Positions 31,239 to 39,625 of a stretch of 64,000 bases of DNA are shown in pieces. The notes below the pieces were generated by a model. The model did not search any database, was not told the DNA's origin, and saw nothing but the letters and a program-made list of their open reading frames with translations. The DNA is from Gammaproteobacteria bacterium. GTDB taxonomy: Bacteria > Pseudomonadota > Gammaproteobacteria > Burkholderiales > Rhodocyclaceae. The translations under genes were made by a program, and so were the position numbers. How positions within the stretch are numbered: the first letter of the stretch is position 1; the number at the start of each line of letters is the position of its first letter. Location of the stretch: assembly GCA_018828385.1 (NCBI GenBank), contig JAHJVE010000006.1:62001-126000 (forward strand). Direction: 5' to 3'.

Positions 31239-32600
31239 TTATTCCAACTCGCGGATGCGCGCCACCGCCTCCTCGACACGTTTGACAGCGATAACCTGCA
31301 TGCCGGCAATGGCCTGTTTGGGCCGGTTCGCCTCGGGGATCAGGGCGCGGGTGAAACCGAGCTTGGCGGCCTCTTTCAAACGCTCCTGACCACGCGGTGC
31401 CGGACGGATTTCTCCGGCCAGACCAACTTCACCGAAGACTATAAGTTTCGACGGTAATGGTTTGTTTTTTAACGATGATGTTATCGACAACAAGACCGCC
31501 AGATCGGCCGCCGGCTCGGTGATCTTGACACCACCGACAGCATTGACGAAGACATCCTGGTCAAAGCAGACGACGCCGGCATGACGATGCAAGACCGCCA
31601 GCAACATGGCCAGCCGTTGCGGATCGAGGCCGACAGTGAGCCGCCGCGGGTTGCCGTGCGCGGTATCGACCAGCGCCTGGATTTCGACGAGCAGCGGCCG
31701 CGTGCCTTCCTGGGTCACCATCACGCAGGAGCCGGGCACGTCCTGGCCGTGCTGCGACAGGAAGAGCGCCGAGGGGTTGCTGACGCCCTTGAGGCCGGTT
31801 TCGGTCATGGCAAAGACGCCGAGTTCATTGACCGCGCCAAAGCGGTTCTTGACGGCGCGCACCAGGCGGAAGCTCGAATGCGTGTCGCCCTCGAAATAAA
31901 GCACGGTGTCGACGATGTGTTCAAGCACGCGCGGCCCGGCCAGGGCGCCCTCCTTCGTCACGTGACCAACCAGAATCACCGTGATGCCGGCCTGCTTGGC
32001 CAGCCGGGTCAGTTGCGCCGCACATTCGCGGACCTGGGCGACCGAGCCGGGGGCGCTGGAAAGTTGGTCGGACCACAGCGTCTGGATCGAGTCGATGACG
32101 GCGACGACCGGCTTTTCGGCCTGCAGCGTGGCGAGGATGCGTTCGAGGTTGATCTCGGCCATGAGCTGCAGACGGCGAGTGTCGAGGCCGAGGCGACGGG
32201 CGCGCAGGGCCACCTGTTCGCCCGATTCTTCGCCACTGACGTAGAGCACCTTGTTGTCGAGCGAGAGGTGAGCCAAAGCTTGCAGAAGCAGCGTGCTCTT
32301 GCCGATGCCGGGGTCGCCGCCGATCAGCACGACAGCGCCGTTGACCAGGCCGCCGCCGAGCGCCCGGTCGAATTCGCCGATGCCGGTGGCGATGCGCTCG
32401 ACTTCGCGGGCTTCGATTTCGGAGAGGTTTTGCAGCCTGGCGGCCGGCGCCAGCGACTCGAAACGGCTGTTGGTCGGCGCCTTTTCGGCGATGGTTTCGA
32501 CCAGTGTGTTCCAGCTGTTGCAGCCTGGGCACTGGCCTTGCCATTTCGGGCTGGTCGCGCCGCATTCGGTGCAGCTATAAATTGTTTTGATTTTGGCCAT
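31239..32600 (-). CDS. radA: DNA repair protein RadA
   Basis: RecA-like ATPase/helicase that promotes branch migration in recombinational repair, 453 residues. It has the N-terminal zinc finger (Cys10, Cys13, Cys24, Cys27; CTECG...CPGC), Walker A GGDPGIGKST, the RadA-specific KNRFG motif (VKNRFGAVNELG) and a C-terminal Lon-like domain (GVKITEPAADLA). The start ATG at 32600 lies inside a copy of the dispersed repeat, which encodes the first residues MAKIK. The alr stop TAA overlaps this ATG by one base. Confidence 0.96.
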   Translation of the reverse strand: MAKIKTIYSCTECGATSPKWQGQCPGCNSWNTLVETIAEKAPTNSRFESLAPAARLQNLSEIEAREVERIATGIGEFDRALGGGLVNGAVVLIGGDPGIGKSTLLLQALAHLSLDNKVLYVSGEESGEQVALRARRLGLDTRRLQLMAEINLERILATLQAEKPVVAVIDSIQTLWSDQLSSAPGSVAQVRECAAQLTRLAKQAGITVILVGHVTKEGALAGPRVLEHIVDTVLYFEGDTHSSFRLVRAVKNRFGAVNELGVFAMTETGLKGVSNPSALFLSQHGQDVPGSCVMVTQEGTRPLLVEIQALVDTAHGNPRRLTVGLDPQRLAMLLAVLHRHAGVVCFDQDVFVNAVGGVKITEPAADLAVLLSITSSLKNKPLPSKLIVFGEVGLAGEIRPAPRGQERLKEAAKLGFTRALIPEANRPKQAIAGMQVIAVKRVEEAVARIRELE

Positions 32601-32624
32601 TATTTCCGGTTGACCGTAGGATTC
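32585..32624 (+). repeat. Dispersed repeat, copy at the alr/radA junction
   Basis: Plus-strand reading TTTTGGCCATTATTTCCGG then TTGACCGTAGGATT. On the minus strand it encodes the last seven Alr residues NPTVNRK with the stop, and the first five RadA residues. Confidence 0.9.
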
Positions 32625-33712
32625 TCGTTCGTGCTGACCGGGACGCGGGGCGCCAGGGCGCAGAACAGTTCGTAGGCGATGGTGCCGGCGGCGCTGGCCA
32701 CCTCGTCGGCCGGCACGCTGCCGGCGAGGCCTTCGCCCCACAGCGTGACGGGCGCGCCGATGCCGGCCTCGGGAATATCGGTCAGGTCGCAGGCCAGCAT
32801 GTCCATCGAGACGCGGCCGACCGTTTTCGTCCGCTTGCCCATGACGGCAATCGGCGTGCCGCTAGGCGCGTGACGCGGGTAGCCGTCGGCGTAACCGCAG
32901 GCGACGACGCCGACGCGCATCGGCTTGTCGGCCGTGAAAGTGCCGCCGTAGCCGACGCGGTCGCCGGCCACCAGATCCTGCACGCCGATGATGGCGCTCT
33001 CCAGCGTCATGACCGGTTGCAAACCGAGCGACTCGGCGCTGATTTCGGCAAACGGGCTGGCGCCGTAGAGCATGATGCCCGGCCGCACCCAGTCGCCGTG
33101 CGTTTGCGGATGGCGCAGGATGGCCGCCGAGTTGGCGAGACAGACCGGGCCGGACCAGTCGCCAGCCATTTCCCGAAAGCGTGCCAGTTGCTCGCCGACC
33201 CCGCGCTCGCCGTCGGCTTCGGCGAAATGGGTCATCAGCGTGACGTCAACCTGCGGTAGCTGGTGCAGGATCGCCCAGGCCTTGGCCAGCGTTTCCGGCG
33301 TGAAGCCCAGCCGGTTCATGCCGGTGTTGAGCTTGAGATAGAGCGCAACCGGCGCCGTGAACTGGCCATTGCGCACGAGTAACTCGAGTTGCTCCAGACA
33401 ATGGACGACGCAGGTCAGCCGATGTTCGATGACGGCCCGCACATCGCGGACGCTGAACACCCCCTCGAGGAGCAGGATCGGTTGCGTCACGCCGGCTTCC
33501 CGCAGGGCAACGGCGTTTTCGGCCTCGAGCAGGGCAAAGCCGTCGGCTTCACCGCGCAGCGCTTCGACGGCGCGCCACTGGCCGTGGCCGTAGGCGTTGG
33601 CCTTGACGATGGCCCAGGCTTTGGCCTGCGGGGCGTGGCTCTTGGCCAGCCGGTAGTTACTGAGAATCGCCGCCGGCGCGATGCGCGCGCGAATGGGACG
33701 CGAGGTTTTCAT
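32600..33712 (-). CDS. alr: Alanine racemase
   Basis: PLP enzyme giving D-alanine for peptidoglycan, 370 residues. The PLP lysine is in AIVKANAYGHG near the N terminus, and the catalytic tyrosine is in GDRVGYGGTF in the C-terminal domain. The C-terminal residues NPTVNRK and the stop come from the repeat copy at 32585-32624. The family domain ends before this tail (ALAPRVPVSTNE), so the tail is probably dispensable. It starts with ATG overlapping the LysR gene stop (ATGA). Confidence 0.96.
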   Translation of the reverse strand: MKTSRPIRARIAPAAILSNYRLAKSHAPQAKAWAIVKANAYGHGQWRAVEALRGEADGFALLEAENAVALREAGVTQPILLLEGVFSVRDVRAVIEHRLTCVVHCLEQLELLVRNGQFTAPVALYLKLNTGMNRLGFTPETLAKAWAILHQLPQVDVTLMTHFAEADGERGVGEQLARFREMAGDWSGPVCLANSAAILRHPQTHGDWVRPGIMLYGASPFAEISAESLGLQPVMTLESAIIGVQDLVAGDRVGYGGTFTADKPMRVGVVACGYADGYPRHAPSGTPIAVMGKRTKTVGRVSMDMLACDLTDIPEAGIGAPVTLWGEGLAGSVPADEVASAAGTIAYELFCALAPRVPVSTNENPTVNRK

Positions 33713-34611
33713 GAAGCCATTTCTTTCAGTTTGGATCGGGTGAATTCGATGAAGGTCGCGGTCAGCCGGGACTGGAAACGATCTTTCTGGAAGACCAGAT
33801 AGAGGCTGCGCTTGAGCGGCGGCTTGAGCGGGATGGCGACCAGCTCGCCGAGCTGGATTTCCTTGGCGACGACAGCCTTCGGCACGATGGCGAAACCGAG
33901 TCCGGTCGACGCGACACCTTTCAGCGATTCCGGACTGCCCAGTTCCATCTGCGTCTTGAGGCTATTCGGCGGCACCTTGTGCGAAAGGAAATAGGCATCG
34001 GTGATTTCCCGCGTGCCCGAGCCCGGCTCGCGTGAGATGTATTCATAGTCGGCCAGCGCTTTCGGCGTTACCGATTGCATGCCGGCCAGCGGATAGTCCG
34101 GCGCACAGATGACCAGCAATTCGTCTTCACAGCAGATCTGGCTGGTCAGTCCGGACAGCTTGGCCGGCACTTCAATGAGACCGACATCGAGCGTGTGTTC
34201 GGCGACACGGCTCTCGATGCTTTCCGAATTGGCGACGATGAGGCGGGCACGCACCTGCGGATAGGCCGCGTTGAATTCGCCGAGGACGCGCGGCAACATG
34301 AATTCGGCGATGGTCGTGCTGGCGCCGACGAGCAGCGGCCCGCGCATTTCGCCGGTCATTTCGGCCAGACGGGTATCCATTTCATCGGACAGGGCGAGGA
34401 TTTTTTCGGCGTAGGAGAGCACCAGTTCGCCAGCCGGCGTCAGCGAAATGCTGCCGTGCCGACGCTCGAACAGGCGCGTGCCGTACTGCTCTTCGAGTTG
34501 CTTGATCTGGAAGGTGACGGCCGGCTGCGTCATGAACAAGGCGTCGGCCGCCCGCGTGAAGCTCAGATGTTTTGCAACGGCATGAAAGACCTGCAAGCGC
34601 CGGTCAGCCAT
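33709..34611 (-). CDS. LysR-family transcriptional regulator
   Basis: A 300-residue regulator. The N-terminal winged helix is ADRRLQVFHAVAKHLSFTRA to QPAVTFQIKQLEEQYG, and the effector-binding domain spans residues about 90-295. It resembles CbbR/CysL-like members (YEYISREPGSGTR), but the effector cannot be named. ATG 34611 is preferred since GGAGAG lies about 7 bases upstream. It is the first gene of the leftward LysR-alr-radA set and is divergent from lplT, so lplT is a possible target. Confidence 0.9.
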   Translation of the reverse strand: MADRRLQVFHAVAKHLSFTRAADALFMTQPAVTFQIKQLEEQYGTRLFERRHGSISLTPAGELVLSYAEKILALSDEMDTRLAEMTGEMRGPLLVGASTTIAEFMLPRVLGEFNAAYPQVRARLIVANSESIESRVAEHTLDVGLIEVPAKLSGLTSQICCEDELLVICAPDYPLAGMQSVTPKALADYEYISREPGSGTREITDAYFLSHKVPPNSLKTQMELGSPESLKGVASTGLGFAIVPKAVVAKEIQLGELVAIPLKPPLKRSLYLVFQKDRFQSRLTATFIEFTRSKLKEMAS

Positions 34612-34674
34612 GTTTTCTCTCCTGAATGGGTGCGGCCGATATTCAATCACATTCCACCCGGCTTCCGGCGGCCA

Positions 34675-34712
34675 ATTCCATTTTGGGCGAAATTTCCGGT
34701 TGACCGTGGGCC
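34675..34712 (+). repeat. Dispersed repeat, copy 3 (forward, intergenic)
   Basis: Reads TTTTGGGCGAAATTTCCGG then TTGACCGTGGGCC, in the divergent region between the LysR gene and lplT. Confidence 0.8.
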
Positions 34713-34887
34713 TCGGCGCCGCGCCGCTGATTCATCGTCATCACAGCGCAACACGCGCCATCCAAGCTCGAATATTCGCCCCGAAAGCCAGGCAACCATG
34801 CACAACTGCCACGCCCGCGCAAGCCTTGCGCCGAATCGTCAGCGTGGTATAAACCTCGCCCAAAGTCATATAAGAGACAAATATTTC

Positions 34888-36153
34888 GTGCCGTTCGGCT
34901 TCTACATCATCATGGCCGCGCAGTTTTTTTCCGCGCTGGCCGACAACGCCCTGCTCATTGCCGCCATCGCCGCCCTGCGCGAGATGCAGGCGCCGGCTGA
35001 ATACGAACCGCTGCTCAAGACCTTCTTCACCGTTTCCTACGTAGTCCTTGCCGCCTTCGTCGGCGCCTTCGCTGACTCGATGCCCAAGGGCCGGGTCATG
35101 CTGATCAGCAACGGCATCAAGATCATCGGCTGCAGCATGATGTTCTTCGGCGCCCATCCGCTGCTCGCCTACGCCGTCGTCGGCCTCGGCGCTGCCGCCT
35201 ACTCGCCGGCCAAGTACGGCATCCTGACCGAATACCTGCCGCATCGCCTGCTCGTCGTCGCCAACGGCTGGATCGAGGGTCTGACCGTCGGTGCCATCAT
35301 CCTCGGCGTCGTCATCGGCGGCACCCTGATCCGCCCGGAAATCGCCCAGCACCTGCTCGCCTTTGATTTCCCGCTGATCGACACCGGCGTCGACAGCATC
35401 GGCGAAATGGCCCTGTCGGTCGTCGCCGTGCTCTACATTTTCGCCGCCCTGTTCAATCTCTACATCCCCGACACCGGCGTCGACCACAAGGCGCTCAAGA
35501 AGAACCCGATCTTCCTGATCCACGAATTCAATCACTGCCTGACGCTGCTCTGGCGCGACCGTCTCGGCCAGATCTCGCTGGCCGTCACCACGCTGTTCTG
35601 GGGCGCCGGCGCGACGCTGCAGTTCATCGTCATCAAGTGGTCAGAAACCGCGCTTGGCCTCGGTCTGTCGAAAGCCTCGATGCTCCAGGGCGTCGTCGCC
35701 GTCGGCGTCGCCGTCGGCGCCATCATGGCCGCCAAGTTCATCACCCTGCGCAAGTCGGTCCGCGTCATCCCGCTCGGCATCGCCATGGGCCTCATCGTGC
35801 TGGTCATGAACTTCGTGCATGAATTGTGGCTGGCCGTGCCGCTGCTCATCCTCATCGGTGGCCTGTCCGGCTTCTTCGTCGTGCCGATGAACGCCCTGCT
35901 CCAGCACCGCGGCCACATCCTGATGGGCGCCGGCCACTCGATCGCCGTCCAGAACTTCAACGAAAACATCTCGATCCTGATCATGACCGGGCTGTACTAC
36001 GTGATGGTCAAGATGGATCTGTCGATCTACTGGGTCGTCACCCTGTTCGGGCTGTTCGTCAGCGGCCTGATGTACCTGATCCGCCAGCGCCACATCGAGA
36101 ACCAGAAGCAGCAGGACGACGTCCAGCATCTCGACGATTCGCCGTTCCACTGA
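34888..36153 (+). CDS. lplT: Lysophospholipid transporter LplT (MFS)
   Basis: A 421-residue MFS membrane protein that flips lysophospholipids inward for re-acylation. It has 12 helices, and the start FYIIMAAQFFSALADNALL matches LplT (AQFLSAFGDNALL in E. coli). GTG 34888 is chosen since the product then begins just before this helix and AGAGA lies upstream. ATG 34798 and ATG 34912 are alternatives. The acyltransferase/ACP-synthetase gene (aas) often paired with lplT is not next to it here. A repeat copy follows 13 bases after the stop. Confidence 0.9.
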   Translation: MPFGFYIIMAAQFFSALADNALLIAAIAALREMQAPAEYEPLLKTFFTVSYVVLAAFVGAFADSMPKGRVMLISNGIKIIGCSMMFFGAHPLLAYAVVGLGAAAYSPAKYGILTEYLPHRLLVVANGWIEGLTVGAIILGVVIGGTLIRPEIAQHLLAFDFPLIDTGVDSIGEMALSVVAVLYIFAALFNLYIPDTGVDHKALKKNPIFLIHEFNHCLTLLWRDRLGQISLAVTTLFWGAGATLQFIVIKWSETALGLGLSKASMLQGVVAVGVAVGAIMAAKFITLRKSVRVIPLGIAMGLIVLVMNFVHELWLAVPLLILIGGLSGFFVVPMNALLQHRGHILMGAGHSIAVQNFNENISILIMTGLYYVMVKMDLSIYWVVTLFGLFVSGLMYLIRQRHIENQKQQDDVQHLDDSPFH

Positions 36154-36165
36154 GACCGGCGGCCG

Positions 36166-36210
36166 GCATTCCCACGGTCAACCGGGAAAAACGGCCAAAA
36201 ATGAAATCCG
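36166..36210 (-). repeat. Dispersed repeat, copy 4 (reverse)
   Basis: Plus-strand ATTCCCACGGTCAACCGGG then AAAAACGGCCAAAAATGAAA. It fills most of the 67-base gap between the convergent lplT and uracil-DNA glycosylase genes. Confidence 0.85.
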
Positions 36211-36220
36211 CTATCGCCGC

Positions 36221-37012
36221 CTAGAACGGCAGTTCGGGCGCCGCCGCTTCGCGCAGCAAACGGCGGGCGAACAACAGGTCTTCCCAGGCCTTCGCCTTGT
36301 CCGGCAAATTGCGCAGCAGATAGGCCGGGTGATATGTCACCACCATTGGAATCCCGGCGTACTCGTAACGCTTGCCACGCAGCGAGGCCAGCGACTTGTC
36401 GTCGTGCAGCACGGCATGGACGGCCGCCTTGCCGAGCAGGACGATGATCTTCGGCTTGAGCAGCGCGATCTGTCGTTCCAGATAAGGCCAGCAGGCCGCG
36501 ATTTCGGCCGCTTCCGGCGTCCGGTTGCCGGGTGGCCGGCATTTGACTGCATTGGCGATATACACCCGGTTGCCACGCGCAATATCGAGCGAGGCGAGCA
36601 TGGCGTCGAGCAGCTTGCCGGCCTGACCGACGAACGGTTCGCCTTTGACGTCCTCCTCGGCGCCCGGACCTTCGCCGATGAACAGCCAATCCGGATTGAG
36701 ATCGCCAACCCCGAGCACGGCCTGTTTGCGTTGTTCGCAGAGCGGGCAGGCACGACATTCGGCAACCTGTTTGGCCAGTTCCGGCCAGTTCAGATGATCG
36801 ACCGGCGACATCGGCCGCAGTGCAGCAGCGGGCTCCGGCCTGGCAACCGGGGCGGGTTCGTGAACGATGGCAGGCGCTTGTTCCGCTGCCGGCGCACGGG
36901 TTTCCGGTTTGGCCGCAGCCTCGCGAACTTCAACTGCCGGCTCGCTATCGCGCAACACCCAGATCGGCGTAATGCCCATCTCGACCAGCATCTGCTCGCG
37001 GCTCAGACTCAT
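36221..37012 (-). CDS. Uracil-DNA glycosylase, family 4 (Fe-S type)
   Basis: Removes uracil from DNA, 263 residues. An N-terminal Ala/Pro/Glu-rich stretch of about 75 residues precedes the core. The core has the Fe-S ligands (CRACPLC, then KCRPPGNRTP and CWPYLERQ), motif 1 GEGPGAEED and motif 2 HPAYLLR. The N-terminal extension resembles those of phage SPO1 DNA-polymerase-related family-4 members. It overlaps the rimI stop as ATGA, so tsaB, rimI and this gene probably form one leftward operon. Confidence 0.93.
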   Translation of the reverse strand: MSLSREQMLVEMGITPIWVLRDSEPAVEVREAAAKPETRAPAAEQAPAIVHEPAPVARPEPAAALRPMSPVDHLNWPELAKQVAECRACPLCEQRKQAVLGVGDLNPDWLFIGEGPGAEEDVKGEPFVGQAGKLLDAMLASLDIARGNRVYIANAVKCRPPGNRTPEAAEIAACWPYLERQIALLKPKIIVLLGKAAVHAVLHDDKSLASLRGKRYEYAGIPMVVTYHPAYLLRNLPDKAKAWEDLLFARRLLREAAAPELPF

Positions 37013-37434
37013 GCCAATTCCTTGTCAAAAACCAGCGCATCCTCGCGCCCGATCACCGCCGGATAATAGCCTTTGCGCAGGCCGATCTGCTGAAATCCGA
37101 AGTGACGATAGAGTTCGACGGCCCGCTCGTTTGACGGCCGGACTTCGAGAAACAACTTGCTGGCGCCCCCGAGCCGGGCGCACTCCATGGCATGGCGGAG
37201 CATTCGCGCCCCGTAGCCCTGCCCCTGGTAACGCTTGCAGATGCCGATGGTCAGCAGATGCGCCTCGTCGATGACGCGCATGACCACCGAAAAACCGATC
37301 AGCTCGCCGCCGACGCGCAGCACCCAGACGCTGTAGCCGGCGGTCAGCGAATCAGCAAAATTGCCGCGCGACCAGGGAAAGGTTTGCAGCGTCGCTTCAA
37401 GCGCCGCCACCGCATCGAGGTCGCGCTCGTTCAT
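37009..37434 (-). CDS. rimI: Ribosomal protein S18 alanine N-acetyltransferase
   Basis: GNAT acetyltransferase of 141 residues. The acetyl-CoA loop is KRYQGQGYGARML, and the C-terminal part is NERAVELYRHFGFQQIGLRKGYY. It acetylates the N-terminal alanine of S18 in E. coli. ATG 37434 is chosen. An in-frame reading continues upstream through the left end of the 239-bp inverted-repeat element, so a longer N terminus partly encoded by that element (SRLSALSIPAEFF) cannot be excluded. The tsaB-rimI pairing is common in bacteria. Confidence 0.92.
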   Translation of the reverse strand: MNERDLDAVAALEATLQTFPWSRGNFADSLTAGYSVWVLRVGGELIGFSVVMRVIDEAHLLTIGICKRYQGQGYGARMLRHAMECARLGGASKLFLEVRPSNERAVELYRHFGFQQIGLRKGYYPAVIGREDALVFDKELA

Positions 37435-37468
37435 CGGAAAAAACTCGGCCGGAATGCTCAAGGCGCTC

Positions 37469-37707
37469 AACCTTGAAACCTCAGTTGAACGCGGCTGATG
37501 GTGCATCTGGGTGGGATGGCCGGCGCGAAGCGACGACGCGGCAGGCTCATGCCTGCAAGGAGGAGCGACAAAGCCGGACGCCCGACCAGATGTGCCTGCG
37601 GCCGCGTAGCGCTGGCACCCAACTGATGAATCGCCTTGAAGGTACAAAGGTTAGTAGTCATGCGGCCAGCCAGAGATGAATAAGCGGTCAACTGAGGTTT
37701 CAAGGTT
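37469..37707. mobile_element. Putative MITE-like element with 20-bp perfect terminal inverted repeats
   Basis: AACCTTGAAACCTCAGTTGA at 37469-37488 recurs as its exact reverse complement at 37688-37707. The 239-bp element lies between tsaB and rimI. It holds an internal hairpin GCAGGC-TCAT-GCCTGC at 37541-37556 and no convincing gene. The last base of the right arm is part of the tsaB stop codon. No clear target duplication is visible. A MITE, or a remnant of a larger transposon, is the most natural reading. Confidence 0.6.
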
Positions 37708-38396
37708 TAAGCCCGCCCGCCTTCGCTGAGTCGTTCGGCCACCGTTTTGGCGACCTTGTCGCGGATGTAAAGCGGCGCCGCCAGCGCAGCGTCGATGCCC
37801 TCGCCACGGGCAGCGCGCGGTGCGGCGAGCCGGACAACGGCGGCTGCGGTCGGCAGGATGCCGGCTTGGACAGGGATGCCGGCAGCGTCAAGACGCCCGG
37901 CCAGGACCGGATAGGCGACGATGGCATTGCCGCAGGCAACCCAGCCCGGCTCGCCAGGCAGCAAGACGGCATCCGGGGCGGAAACGCGAATTTCGCCAAG
38001 CAGGCGATAAACACCGTCGATCAATTGATAGCTGCCCGAATAAACCTCGCCCATGCGCGCATCGAGCAGGGCCAGCACGCGCTCGCCGCCGGCTTGCGCC
38101 GCCATCGTTTCGAGGCTGCTTACCGGCACCAGCGGCAGATTGGCGGCCACCGCCAGCCCCTGCGCCGCGCCGCAGGCGACGCGCAAACCGGTGAAGGCGC
38201 CGGGGCCGACGCCAAAGGCAATGGCGTCGAGCTGGCCGACCTTGAGGCCCGCTTCGGCCAGCAACTCGCGGACGAGCGGCAACAAGGTTTCGGAGTGCGA
38301 GCGGCCCGTCGGGCAGATGCGTTCGGACACGCCCCCATCGCGCCAGAGCGCACAGGAGCCAAGTTCAGTCGATGTTTCGAGAGCGAGAATCTGCAT
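37707..38396 (-). CDS. tsaB: tRNA t6A modification protein TsaB (YeaZ)
   Basis: Scaffold partner of TsaD in threonylcarbamoyl-adenosine formation on tRNA, 229 residues. It has the ASKHA-fold start MQILALETSTELGSCAL, the conserved GVGPGAFTGLRVACGAAQGLA and LLDARMGEVY. ATG 38396 is chosen from the match to the family start. Its stop codon is formed at the edge of the 239-bp inverted-repeat element. Confidence 0.94.
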   Translation of the reverse strand: MQILALETSTELGSCALWRDGGVSERICPTGRSHSETLLPLVRELLAEAGLKVGQLDAIAFGVGPGAFTGLRVACGAAQGLAVAANLPLVPVSSLETMAAQAGGERVLALLDARMGEVYSGSYQLIDGVYRLLGEIRVSAPDAVLLPGEPGWVACGNAIVAYPVLAGRLDAAGIPVQAGILPTAAAVVRLAAPRAARGEGIDAALAAPLYIRDKVAKTVAERLSEGGRA

Positions 38397-38434
38397 GGGC
38401 CGGCATTTTACCGGAGGCGCGGCCGGCCCGGGTT

Positions 38435-38737
38435 TCAATCTCGGCGCCGGCTCCGGCCATCGGCGCGCCGCTTGCGCAACTCGCCATCGTGCCAGGCGCG
38501 TTGCTCGCGCATGTCATCACGCAGTTGGCGCCGCTCATCGGGCGGCAGGTCGCGCCAGCGCGGCCGCTCGTCATCGCGGCGCAATGACCGCTCCTGCTGC
38601 CAGTGCTCGCGCATCTGCTGGCGCAACTGGCGCCGCTCTTCCGGCGGCAGGTCGCGCCAGCCGGCCTGCGCCCAGACGCCACCGGCCGAGCCAAGCAGGC
38701 TCAGCAGCAACACGGCAAGGGCGAAAAGACGTTTCAT
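38435..38737 (-). CDS. Small secreted protein with two LPPEERRQLR repeats
   Basis: A 100-residue protein with a signal peptide (FALAVLLLSLLGSAGGVWA) followed by two imperfect repeats, WRDLPPEERRQLRQQMREHW and WRDLPPDERRQLRDDMREQ, ending in a very basic tail. The pattern recalls the helical hairpin proteins CpxP/Spy and their LTxxQ motifs, or DUF3106-type proteins. Its start is about 160 bases from, and divergent to, an OmpR-type regulator gene, as cpxP is to cpxRA. A role as accessory inhibitor of that kinase is an inference. Confidence 0.7.
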   Translation of the reverse strand: MKRLFALAVLLLSLLGSAGGVWAQAGWRDLPPEERRQLRQQMREHWQQERSLRRDDERPRWRDLPPDERRQLRDDMREQRAWHDGELRKRRADGRSRRRD

Positions 38738-38896
38738 GGCAGGCGCTACGACAGGCGTTTCAGATGCCACCATTGTCTACGTGGCGGCGCCGGTCGCTCA
38801 TCTCGAAATGTAAGAATATGTTTCCCGGCCACCTTCCGACAATCCTTGTTACCATTTCCGGCATTCCATACAAGGTCCATCTGTATTCTTGCCAGC

Positions 38897-39625
38897 ATGA
38901 ACGAACAACACCAACACATTCTCGTCGTCGATGACGACGCCCGTCTGCGTGACCTGCTCGTCCGCTACCTCGGCGAACAGGGCTTCGCCGTCAAGGCTGC
39001 CGCCGACGGCCTGCAGATGGACAAGCTGCGCGCCCGCGAGCACTACCACCTGATCGTCCTCGACCTCATGATGCCGGGTGAAGACGGCCTGACCATCTGC
39101 CGCCGCCTGCGCGGCCAGGGGGACAGGACGCCGATCATCATGCTGACCGCCAAGGGCGACGAGATTGACCGCATCGTCGGCCTCGAAATGGGCGCCGACG
39201 ACTACCTGCCCAAACCCTTCAACCCGCGCGAACTGCTCGCCCGCATCCACGCCGTCCTGCGCCGCCAGGGCAGCAAGCCGCCCGGCGCGCCGGAAGACGA
39301 CCAGGAAAAGATCACTTTCGGCAACATCGAAGTCGATCTCGCCGCCCGCACGCTGACCCGCGGGGACGAATTGCAAGCCCTGACCACCGGCGAGTTCGCC
39401 GTGCTCAAGGTATTGCTCCAGCACCCGCGCCAGCCGCTGTCGCGCGACAAGCTCATGACCCTGGCCCGTGGCCGCGAACAAGGGCCGTTCGACCGCGCCA
39501 TCGACGTCCAGGTTTCCCGCCTGCGCAAACTCATCGAAGCCGATCCGGCCCAGCCGCGCTACCTGCAGACAGTCTGGGGCTTCGGCTACGTCTTCGTGCC
39601 GGACGGCGCTGCAGCCAAGGAATGA
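38897..39625 (+). CDS. OmpR-type response regulator
   Basis: A 242-residue regulator. The receiver domain carries the acidic pocket VVDDD, phosphoacceptor Asp56 (LIVLDLMMPGEDG), the Thr in MLTAKG and Lys in LPKPFNP. The C-terminal OmpR/PhoB winged helix follows (QPLSRDKLM, VSRLRKLIE, VWGFGYVF). It is probably the OmpR orthologue of this organism given the adjacent EnvZ-like kinase. The kinase start overlaps its stop as ATGA. Confidence 0.93.
   Translation: MNEQHQHILVVDDDARLRDLLVRYLGEQGFAVKAAADGLQMDKLRAREHYHLIVLDLMMPGEDGLTICRRLRGQGDRTPIIMLTAKGDEIDRIVGLEMGADDYLPKPFNPRELLARIHAVLRRQGSKPPGAPEDDQEKITFGNIEVDLAARTLTRGDELQALTTGEFAVLKVLLQHPRQPLSRDKLMTLARGREQGPFDRAIDVQVSRLRKLIEADPAQPRYLQTVWGFGYVFVPDGAAAKE

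Noticed and set aside
34075..34887. Upstream in-frame extension of lplT into the LysR gene region.
   Set aside because: It overlaps a convincing LysR gene on the other strand, includes the dispersed repeat, and shows no LplT residues before about 34888.
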